Assembly: GCA_004555915.1 (NCBI GenBank)
Contig: SFJM01000009.1
Span: 1 to 64,000 of the forward strand
Direction of reading: 5' to 3'
Length of the DNA stretch: 64,000 bases
Source of the DNA: Clostridiales bacterium
GTDB lineage: Bacteria; Bacillota; Clostridia; Oscillospirales; Butyricicoccaceae
The first letter of the stretch is position 1; each line of letters starts with the position of its first letter. Below, piece by piece: positions 49,065 through 57,200 of this stretch. Under the pieces are notes generated by a model that saw nothing but the letters and a program-made list of their open reading frames with translations, was not told the origin of the DNA and searched no databases. The translations under genes were made by a program, and so were the position numbers.

Positions 49065-50030
49065 TTACTTGCTGATGGTAGCCTTCAGGGCATCAATGGA
49101 GGTCTCCAGACCAGCCTCTACGCTCATGGTCAGGTCTTCCATTTCCAGGGATACATATCCATCGTAACCCATCATATGGCATACGGAGAAGAATTCCTTC
49201 CACCACTTCAGGTCACGGCCGCAGCCTACTGCTACATAGTTCCAGGTACGATCCTTGGAGCAGTCAACCGGCAGGTTCTCCAGCAGGCCGTCTACATCCA
49301 CATTGTACTGCTCCGGACGAGCGTCCTTGCCATGTACATAGAAAATCTTGTCGCCCAGTGCGCGTGCAGCTGCAATCGGCTCTGCGCCCTGAATCATCAG
49401 GTGGGACGGGTCCAGGTTCAGGCCCAGTACATCGGAATCCTCGCCAACTACTTCACACAGCTTGTTGAAGGTGCGGACGTTGTGAACCAGTGCGCCCGGG
49501 AACTCCTCGATTGCGATCTTCTTGACGCCAGCTTCCTTTGCGATGCGGCAGGTTTCCTTCCACCACTCAGCAGCAACTTCCCACTGGTACTTGACACCTT
49601 CAACCATGTAGTTGAAGCCGTCATATTCCGGCCAGGATACAGTGGATACGAACCAGTTCGGGGTCTTGTCGCCCGGTGCGCCTGCCGGCAGGCCAGACAT
49701 AGTAACAACGGTATCAACGCCCATCTTGCCAGCCAGTACCATGGTATCACGCATGGTCTTGGAATGCGCATGGCCCATCGGGGTGTCAATCAGCGGGTTG
49801 CCGGAGCAGTTCAGCGCGGAAATTGCCAGGCCGCGCTTCTCGATTTCAGCCAGGAATGCTTCACGCTTTGCGTCGTCGTTGATGTAATCCTCAGCGCATT
49901 CAATAAAGTTGCAGCCGCCCCAGCCGCCAGCAGTCATTTCGATTGCGTCCAGGCCATAAGCAACTACCTTATCCAGCATTTCAGTAAACGGAATCTTGCC
50001 GAAAACATCGGTACAGATAGAAAGTTTCAT
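49065..50030 (-). CDS. Sugar isomerase/epimerase-family TIM barrel, inositol-type (IolI/IolE-like)
   Basis: The 321-residue protein is an AP-endonuclease-like TIM barrel: MKLSICTDVFGKIPFTEMLD, GLDAIEMTAGGWGG, KKIAIEEFPGALVHN, VLGLNLDPSHLMIQG and SLEMEDLTMSVE provide the metal-binding Glu/Asp/His/Glu set. Relatives include inosose isomerase IolI and many clostridial sugar isomerases. It is co-directional with, and 98 bp downstream of, a Gfo/Idh/MocA dehydrogenase, so the pair probably oxidises and then isomerises a cyclitol or sugar, such as scyllo- or chiro-inositol. Confidence 0.85.
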   Translation of the reverse strand: MKLSICTDVFGKIPFTEMLDKVVAYGLDAIEMTAGGWGGCNFIECAEDYINDDAKREAFLAEIEKRGLAISALNCSGNPLIDTPMGHAHSKTMRDTMVLAGKMGVDTVVTMSGLPAGAPGDKTPNWFVSTVSWPEYDGFNYMVEGVKYQWEVAAEWWKETCRIAKEAGVKKIAIEEFPGALVHNVRTFNKLCEVVGEDSDVLGLNLDPSHLMIQGAEPIAAARALGDKIFYVHGKDARPEQYNVDVDGLLENLPVDCSKDRTWNYVAVGCGRDLKWWKEFFSVCHMMGYDGYVSLEMEDLTMSVEAGLETSIDALKATISK

Positions 50031-50128
50031 GATAATTCCTCCATATATCAGGGGTCTGCCGGAGCAAGTTACCTGTACTCCGGCAGACAGTTGTATGAGA
50101 ATTTTTTGAGATGTAAGCGAAGAATATC

Positions 50129-51310
50129 TTACTTAACGTCTACCCAAACAGCGCCCTTGTCAGCGGACTCAGCACAAGCGTTGATCCACTTGATGCCTTC
50201 GATGCCATGCTCCAGATCCGGGTAAACCAGGTTCTTCAGGGTCTCTTCATCGCCGCGATCCTTAGCGTCCATTGCGATAGCGAAACGCTTGTACAGGTTG
50301 GACCAGGAATCAATCAGGCCGGTGTAATGCAGTGCGCCCAGGCGCTCGTCTTCCAGTGCTTCCGGTGCCAGGTAATCCATGGAACGATACAGGATCTGTT
50401 CCGGCTTGCCCTGTACCTGATAGTGCAGCTCGTCCGGATGCATGTCGTTCCACTCCAGGGAAGCCTTGGAGCCAACGATGCGGATGTGCTGGGAGGACAT
50501 GTCGCCAGCGTTAACTGCGGAAGCCCACATACGGCCTACAGCGCCGCTCTCATAACGCATCAGAACGTAAGCGTTGTCTTCCAGCGGGTAACGGGAGCCT
50601 ACGAATGCCTGACGGTCACACAGAACCTGCTTCAGCTTCTCATCCGGGCAAATCAGCTCAGACATGTAGTAGGTATGGGTGGACAGGTCGCCCAGTACGA
50701 AGGAACGGCCAACCTTAGCCGGGTCAACACGCCACTTCTGGCCTTCTGCCTTTACGTCAGCCTCTGCGTCACAGCCAAAGCCATGTGCATAGCGCAGGTC
50801 GATCATGTTAACCTTGCCGATATCGCCATTCTTAATCATAGCGCGCATCTGCTGCAGCAGTTCGAAACCGGAGAAGCCGTAGGTTACGCAAACGATCTTG
50901 CCCTTTTCCTCAGCCAGCTTCTTGATTTCCTCGCCCTGCTCTACTTCAAAGAACAGCGGCTTCTCGCAGATAACATGCAGGCCAGCTTCCAGCGCAGCCT
51001 TGGTAACTTCATAATGCAGGAAGTTCGGGGTAGCTACGTCAACAGCCTCGATGCCGTCCGGACGCTTTGCCTCTTCCTCGAACATGGTCTTGTAATCCGG
51101 ATACAGGCGATCCTCATCCATGCACAGGTTCAGGCCGAACTGCTTGCCGCGCTCGAAATCTACGTCAAATGCAGCTGCCTTCAGTACGAAGGAGGTGTTG
51201 TCGCGCATTGCGCCCAGACGATGCTTGTAGCCTACGCCACTGGTGGAGCCGCCGCCTACGATGCCCCAACGGAACGGTTCTCTGTCAAAATTCTTTTCGC
51301 CGATGTACAT
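50129..51310 (-). CDS. Gfo/Idh/MocA-family dehydrogenase (second cyclitol or sugar dehydrogenase)
   Basis: The 393-residue protein has the NAD(P)-binding GIVGGGSTSGVGYKHRLGAMR and the catalytic ICEKPLFFEVEQGEEI. The family's GxxxDxxxH-like motif appears as VLGDLSTHTYYMSELIC. It is longer than IolG and distinct from it, closer to the IolW/IolX or ketogluconate-type branch. With the isomerase downstream it forms a two-gene unit within the inositol region. The exact substrate cannot be read; scyllo-inositol is a reasonable guess. Confidence 0.85.
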   Translation of the reverse strand: MYIGEKNFDREPFRWGIVGGGSTSGVGYKHRLGAMRDNTSFVLKAAAFDVDFERGKQFGLNLCMDEDRLYPDYKTMFEEEAKRPDGIEAVDVATPNFLHYEVTKAALEAGLHVICEKPLFFEVEQGEEIKKLAEEKGKIVCVTYGFSGFELLQQMRAMIKNGDIGKVNMIDLRYAHGFGCDAEADVKAEGQKWRVDPAKVGRSFVLGDLSTHTYYMSELICPDEKLKQVLCDRQAFVGSRYPLEDNAYVLMRYESGAVGRMWASAVNAGDMSSQHIRIVGSKASLEWNDMHPDELHYQVQGKPEQILYRSMDYLAPEALEDERLGALHYTGLIDSWSNLYKRFAIAMDAKDRGDEETLKNLVYPDLEHGIEGIKWINACAESADKGAVWVDVK

Positions 51311-51632
51311 AATACTTACGTCCTTTCCTTTTCAATACGTTTGTTTTCCTTGTTGGTTTTTTTGCTTCTCATACAATCATATAAAATCGTTCTTTTCTGC
51401 CGAACGGTTTTAATCCGGTGTTTTTTATTTCGCGGTTTTGCGCTCATGGCTTCCCCCGCAAAACCAGCAGGAATTTTCGGTGTTTTCACCATTTTTTCTG
51501 CATTGTATTTGTTATTTTTGTTCCTTGTGTTCTTTCTGGATATAGTATAATCTATAAAGAAGAAACCGTAAATACGCATGATTGCTTTTGAATTCATCGT
51601 ATTTGCTTTCAAAGAAAGTGAGGTATGCACCG
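51311..51632. other. AT-rich intergenic region between divergent dehydrogenase and AraC genes
   Basis: Holds the two divergent promoters. A plus-strand TATAGTATAAT-like -10 (near 51542-51551) precedes the AraC gene. No small gene or hairpin is evident. Confidence 0.45.
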
Positions 51633-52511
51633 ATGAAAAGTGTTGATCCCGGCATCCTTCCCCAATCCCATTGCTCCACCTTCCAGCCCTCGGAATTCGC
51701 GAAGGAAAACCTGATTTATATGACCTGGTGCGGTCATTATTTCTGTACCAGCCAGTATTACATGGACCGTCTGAGCTACCCGGAGGCCCTGCTGCTGTTT
51801 GTGCGCAATGGCGAAATGGATGTGCGCTATGAAGGCAGGTCGTTTTCCATCCACAAGGGAGATATCCTGCTCATCGACTGCCGCAATCCACATTATTATC
51901 GCGCCCATGACGATCTGGAATTTGTCTATATCCATTTTGACGGCTCCAATTCCCATGCGCTGACGAATTATCTCATCGAGCTGAATGGCGGCCCGGTGTT
52001 CCGCCAGGAATCCAACATGGAAATCGGAAAGGAAATCTATGACATTGCATTAATTCACGAAAAAGGCACCATACAGCCCCCTTTACAGGTTTCTGCATGG
52101 ATAACACAAATTTTATACAAGCTTTCCATCGCCGCAGTCCCGCCGATCCAGGAGGATTCCCCCATCAGCCAGGCCATCCAGTACATCCTGCACCATGTGG
52201 GAGAGCCCATCACGCTGGAGGAGCTGTCCCAGCTCACCAACTTCAGCCCCTATTATTTATCCCATTTATTCAAAAAACAGACCGGCTATTCCCCTTCGGA
52301 ATACATCATCAACACCCGTCTGGAAAAGGCGGAACGCATGCTCACCCACACCCGGAAATCCGTGGCGGAAATCGCCTATGAGGTGGGATACAGCTCCGCC
52401 AGCAGCTTTATCAATGTCTTTACCCGCAAGGTCGGCTGTACGCCGAAAACCTTCCGCGTCCAGCACCAGAGCGGCAACATCTTTATCTCAGACAAGACAG
52501 AAAAATTTTAA
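51633..52511 (+). CDS. AraC-family transcriptional regulator
   Basis: The start MKSVDPGILPQSHCSTFQPS gives 292 residues. The N-terminal half is a cupin ligand-binding domain (HKGDILLIDCRNPHYYRAHDD). The C-terminal AraC domain (about 195-290) has two HTHs: ITLEELSQLTNFSPYYLSHLFKKQTG and KSVAEIAYEVGYSSASSFINVFTRKVG. It likely activates a nearby sugar system: the sugar-binding protein gene lies 285 bp downstream on the other strand, and its upstream region holds two 23-bp direct repeats of the kind AraC proteins use. Confidence 0.92.
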   Translation: MKSVDPGILPQSHCSTFQPSEFAKENLIYMTWCGHYFCTSQYYMDRLSYPEALLLFVRNGEMDVRYEGRSFSIHKGDILLIDCRNPHYYRAHDDLEFVYIHFDGSNSHALTNYLIELNGGPVFRQESNMEIGKEIYDIALIHEKGTIQPPLQVSAWITQILYKLSIAAVPPIQEDSPISQAIQYILHHVGEPITLEELSQLTNFSPYYLSHLFKKQTGYSPSEYIINTRLEKAERMLTHTRKSVAEIAYEVGYSSASSFINVFTRKVGCTPKTFRVQHQSGNIFISDKTEKF

Positions 52512-52527
52512 CCGGTATTCACCCGGA

Positions 52528-52564
52528 CAGCCGAGCGGCATCCTTTGCCCTCGGCTGTTTTTTG
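52528..52564 (+). terminator. Terminator of the AraC gene
   Basis: ACAGCCGAGCGGC and CTCGGCTGT form the arms, followed by TTTTTTG. Confidence 0.8.
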
Positions 52565-52616
52565 TTGCGTTCTTGCCAAAAAATTTATCTTTTTTGCTTT
52601 CCGCAAAATTGCGATA

Positions 52617-52664
52617 AAAAACGACAGCCGCTGCCAGTTGGGGAGACTGACAGCGGCTGCCTGC
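52617..52664 (-). terminator. Terminator of the sugar-binding protein gene
   Basis: GCAGCCGCTGTCAG pairs with CTGGCAGCGGCTGT, followed by CGTTTTTT on the minus strand. It lies about 130 bp past the stop codon. Confidence 0.75.
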
Positions 52665-52796
52665 CGCGTTTCCAGCTGTCCTAAAATCCCAAGCGGACAG
52701 CTGAGAATATCAAATCTTTGAAGAGAAAATGTGAACTATAAAAAGAGAAAATGATGTCAGATTATCTGAAAACAAAGATCAGATCACCGCATCAGA

Positions 52797-53825
52797 TTAC
52801 ATGTAATCTGCTACGTTGTCCTTGGTTACCGGCTCGAACGGTACCCAGAATACATGGTCGCTGTAATCCTTGCCAGCTTCATCCATGTTGCCCATGTCTT
52901 CCATGCCCTTGTTGATCGGATCGCCTGCAATCATGTTCATTGCTGCGATAACAGAGCCCTTGCCCTGTCCAACCGGGTTCTGGAATACGGTCATAGCCAG
53001 CGTGCCTTCGGTGATTGCCTGTGCGCCGTCCTTGGTGCAGTCAATGCCGACGATCGGGAAGTTGATTTCCACGTTTGCATCCTTGCATGCTTCGATTGCG
53101 CCCAGTGCCATTGCGTCATTGTTCGCAATGATGCAGTCATATTCGATGCCGGAGGTCAGCAGCGGCTGGATCATTTCCTGTGCGGTCGGACGGTCATAAT
53201 CTGCTACTACCGGTGCGGATGCTTCGGTAGCCTTGATGCCGTTGTCCTCCAGTGCCTTCAGAACGCCTGCAGAACGCTTGGTGGTGGAAACCTGACCCAG
53301 GGTGCCCTGAATCATCAGATACTTGATTTCCTTCTTGCCCTTGCTCTTGAAATACTCTGCCAGGTATTCGCCCTGGAAGTAGCCGGAGGTATCCTCATCG
53401 GAACCAACATAGCCAACATTGTCTGCTGCCAGCTCTTCCATGTTCGTAGGCGGACGGTTAACAAAGACCAGCTTTGCCTCGCCTGCAGCGTCAATCAGGG
53501 ACTGGGTGCCATCTGCGTCTACCGGCAGGCAGATAACAGCATCTGCGCCGCCATTGACAGCGGTCTCAATGTACTGGATCTGCTTTGCGGAGTCGTTCTG
53601 AGCGTCCTGGGTAACGATGTTATAGCCAAGCGGTTCTGCCTCCGCCTTCATTGCAGCCTCAATGGACGACATAAATTCATCACGTGCAGCGATAACGAAG
53701 GTCAGGTCCTTCAGGCCACTCTTGGAAGCGGCAGAACCGGAGTCGGATTTGCTTCCGCATCCTGCCAGAGCGCCGGCACACATCACGCCAGCCATCAGCA
53801 TAGCCATTGTTCTTTTCAGTTTCAT
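52797..53825 (-). CDS. Sugar ABC transporter substrate-binding lipoprotein (type I periplasmic-binding fold)
   Basis: The start MKLKRTMAMLMAGVMCAGALAGC gives lipobox LAGC. The 342-residue protein resembles the ribose/inositol-binding Peripla_BP_4 family: QDAQNDSAKQIQYIETAVNGGADAVICLPVD, DYDRPTAQEMIQPLL and IVGIDCTKDGAQAITEGTLAMTV. No ATPase or permease gene lies beside it, so it may serve a transporter elsewhere or signal to a sensor. Location near iol genes makes an inositol or related cyclitol a reasonable ligand. Control by the neighbouring AraC protein is likely. Confidence 0.88.
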   Translation of the reverse strand: MKLKRTMAMLMAGVMCAGALAGCGSKSDSGSAASKSGLKDLTFVIAARDEFMSSIEAAMKAEAEPLGYNIVTQDAQNDSAKQIQYIETAVNGGADAVICLPVDADGTQSLIDAAGEAKLVFVNRPPTNMEELAADNVGYVGSDEDTSGYFQGEYLAEYFKSKGKKEIKYLMIQGTLGQVSTTKRSAGVLKALEDNGIKATEASAPVVADYDRPTAQEMIQPLLTSGIEYDCIIANNDAMALGAIEACKDANVEINFPIVGIDCTKDGAQAITEGTLAMTVFQNPVGQGKGSVIAAMNMIAGDPINKGMEDMGNMDEAGKDYSDHVFWVPFEPVTKDNVADYM

Positions 53826-53983
53826 CCTAATTGTTCCTCTCTTTCTGTCGTTGTAACACATCGGTTTTCCTGCAGGTTGCAGGCTGCAGAAAAGGTAATC
53901 CGCCGCGGCATGACTAAACTGCCTTTTTCTGCAGAAACGGGGCAGTATTTGTACGTTTCCGTTACTGTTCCGTCGTTGAACAA

Positions 53984-53989
53984 ATTATA
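53984..53989 (-). promoter_or_regulatory. -10 element of the sugar-binding protein gene
   Basis: The minus strand reads GGCTATAATTTG about 160 bp before the gene; the -35 (TTTTCA) is poor, fitting an activator-dependent promoter. Confidence 0.5.
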
Positions 53990-54027
53990 GCCAATTTGCC
54001 GTAACATGAAAATAGCCCTACTTGTTA

Positions 54028-54050
54028 CAAAGTTCATCATTCTTGCTCTT
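54028..54050. repeat. Direct repeat 1, possible AraC-type operator
   Basis: The 23-bp unit CAAAGTTCATCATTC followed by TTGCTCTT recurs at 54109-54131 with two mismatches. It lies just upstream of the weak promoter of the binding-protein gene. Confidence 0.6.
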
Positions 54051-54108
54051 TTGGTGATATTGTCGCATGGAATGACTGAAAAATGTAAAAACATTGATGT
54101 TTATTGCG

Positions 54109-54131
54109 CAAAGTTCATCGTTCTTGCGCTT
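54109..54131. repeat. Direct repeat 2, possible AraC-type operator
   Basis: Same orientation as repeat 1, 81 bp away; reads CAAAGTTCATCGTTC followed by TTGCGCTT. Confidence 0.6.
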
Positions 54132-54173
54132 ATATTTGGAACAAATTTCCTTCTGTCTGAAGCCTGCCTTGTA

Positions 54174-54226
54174 TAAAAAAGCTGCCCGGCACGCCGCAGA
54201 TTTTCTGCAGTTGCCGGACAGCCTTA
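54174..54226 (-). terminator. Terminator of the GH2 gene
   Basis: AAGGCTGTCCGGCA pairs with TGCCGGGCAGCTT, with an inner CTGCAG arm, followed by TTTTATAC on the minus strand. Confidence 0.8.
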
Positions 54227-54236
54227 CGTCTTCCTT

Positions 54237-57200
54237 TTACAGACCGTTATAGCTTACCCGAATGGGAGCGGAGTAAACATAAATCGTTCTTCCCTCATCG
54301 TTCACATACGTCAGGAAGGTACGCACGGTGTACGTGGTATTTTTGCCTGCCGGTGTGAAGGTATACCGGAACGAGCCATCATCCTTATAGCCCGTAAAGG
54401 AAACCTTTGTCCTGCCCGCGGTATTGACAGTCAGGTTCCTGGTTCCCAGCTTGGCAGAGCTGAGATATACCAGTCCATGGGAGGTTACCTCATAGCAGTT
54501 TTCATTGCCATACTCGTTGAACTTGCCAATCAGTGTGATTTTTTCACCCCCGGTTGCCCGTTCAGCGGATACCGATGCTGTCGGCACAATTTTATTGATG
54601 ACAACCGGAATCGCCTCTGTCTTTGTCTCGCCGCAGGTCTTGCAGGTATAGGTCTTAACGCCTTCCTCTGTCTCTGTCGGCTCCTTGGTGACAACGCCGT
54701 CATCCCAGCTATGTCCCTTGGCTGCAATCTCGCTGCCCTGCTCTACTGTTTTGCCGCAGACGGTGCAGACCTTGTCACCGGTATAGCCGGTCTCGGTGCA
54801 GGTTGCTTCCTTCGCATTCTGAACCTCGGTGGTATGTCCCGTAGCCGGAATGACGCTGCCCTGCTCTACCATTGCACCGCAGTCAGTGCAGACCGTGTCT
54901 CCGGTGTAACCACCCTCGGTGCAGGTTGCTTCCTTCACATTGCGTACTTCGGTGTTCTCATGCTTGCAGGTTTCTGCCTGCTCCAGCGTGATGGCATAGG
55001 TCTTCTGTGCGCTGCCGTCCTCCGAGATGGTCAGGATGCGTACCACATTGTCATCTGCCGGGAGTACAGTGATGCCTGCATTTACCGCTGTGGTTGCAGC
55101 TACCTCGCTGCCGGAAGCGGTATATGCCAATGTATCCGCGTCAAAGCCGCTGACCGCTGTGCCGTCCACGGTGATGCCGCTCAGGTCTGCCGAGGTATTG
55201 ACTTCCACCTTGCCAGCATAGGTCATGATTTCCGCCTCAGTCAGGCCAACACAGCGACCGGACTGCTCCGTGAAGGTGATACGCAGTGCAACCGGATTGA
55301 TAACCTGATCGAAAACATATTCCGTCTTGGTAAAGCCTGCGGTAGGTGTAACATCCTGATAGCCGATGTTGGTGAAGTCCGTGCCATTCAGGGAATATTC
55401 AAATGTTACATCAGCAGGAAGTGCAGCAGAATAGTTATCGGTAAAGTAATACAGGTTCGCGCTGCTGATGAGCTGTGCGGTAGCCCATGTAAATGTGATG
55501 GAAGCTGTTTCGGAAGCATTGCGATTGTTATAATTGGTCCAGCGTGCATTGGTATCACTGCTGTTGTTTGTGACACCGTCTACGATCGAGCTGAGATTGT
55601 CCGAAGTGGATGCACAGTCTTCCGTCAGAGATGCCGCAGATGCTACATTGCTGCTCTCAGTATTGACTGCCTCTGCCACGCGGACGGTGCAGGTCACCGG
55701 CATCGTTTCCTGTCCGAAAACAGTCACTGTACCGTTAACGGTCACAATATCGCCCTCTGTTGCAAACTGGTCCGCGCTGACGCTGTCCCAAGTAACCGCA
55801 AATTCACCGCTGACTGTGCCGTCTGCCAGCACGCCATTCACCGTATCCGGCAATGTAGGCAGGCTACCAGTCATAGTCACAGCGGAAACATTGCGCATGG
55901 CAATGACATTGGCAATGACATGGAGCTTGGCAGTAACCGGAATCGCTTCCAGATCGTCAAACCGCAGTGTGCCACGGATGGTGTAGTCACCTGCTGTGTT
56001 ATAGGTATCTGCCGGAATCTCTTCCCATGTAACGGTACCATTTACGGTGCTGCCATCTGCAAGTGTACCGGTTGCATCGGTCTGCAGTGTGGGCTGCGTG
56101 CCTGCTTTGACGGTATAGTCACGCACCATGGTATAGCTGACAAGGCCTTCCCCGGTTTCCTCGGAAACGGCTGTGGTTGTTACGGTAGCGCTGCCACCGG
56201 TCAGTCCGGAGGAGGATACATTGACAGTAAAGCTGCCTGCATCCTTTGTGGAACGCACAATAACCAGTGCCTTGCCCGCATATGCCGCAATGTTGGCAGA
56301 GGTGGTGCTGGTGAGCACAGAGGACTGCTGATACTTGGCAGTGGTTGCCTGATCACCGTTATCCACGCCGACAATCTCGCCATTGCCGGTCAGGGAGAAG
56401 TTGATGGTATTGGTAGCTGTGGTATCCAGATTGCCGTCGGCATCGGTGACATCCACAGAAATATAGGCAAGGCTGCTGCCATCCGCAGCAATTTCGGTCT
56501 TGTTGGTCTGTACCTCCAGCTTGCTGACGGTACCCGGTGTGGAAACCGAAGCAGTGCCGCTGGTGTTGGTAATTTCCTGACCATTGTCGTCATATGCCTT
56601 TGCGGAAATGGTGCCTGCTTCATACGCAACATTAAAGGTCGCATACAAGCTCGTGGAACCGGAGCCGGATACCGCAGTGCAGACGCTGCTGTCATTGCTC
56701 TCTGTCGTATATGTATAGTAGACATGTCCAGCATCAGTACGATGTAATGTACGTGTTGCGGTGCCGATCAGCGTACCGTTGCGGTACAGCTCAACCTTCG
56801 GCGCATTGGAGTAAACCACAACCGGGGTCTTGCTGCTGCTGGTCAGCATGTTATCACTATCCCATGCGGTAACCAGATGCAGGGTCGTATCATCCTGCTT
56901 CCACTGGCTGCGGTACAGGTAATAGGTATCCTTTTCAAAACCAGCGGTATCCACGATACCAAAGTAGGAGCTGTTGGGAATGCATCCTCTGCCGCTGTCG
57001 CCGCTGCCGGTACCGTTCCACGGGGTTGGCTCACCGAGATAGTCCCAGCCGGTCCAGACGAACTCACCTGCGACATAATCCAGCGTCATGGTATCCCAGA
57101 TGGAATCATGGGCAGTTTTGCCCCAGCCTACCTTGGACGTATCATAGGAGGTCAGGTGATACTTGCCATCCGCATTGCTTGCACTTGCCTGGGAAGTATA

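Noticed and set aside
54028..54131. Start of a CRISPR array
   Set aside because: Only two units, imperfect and in a promoter region; better explained as regulator sites.
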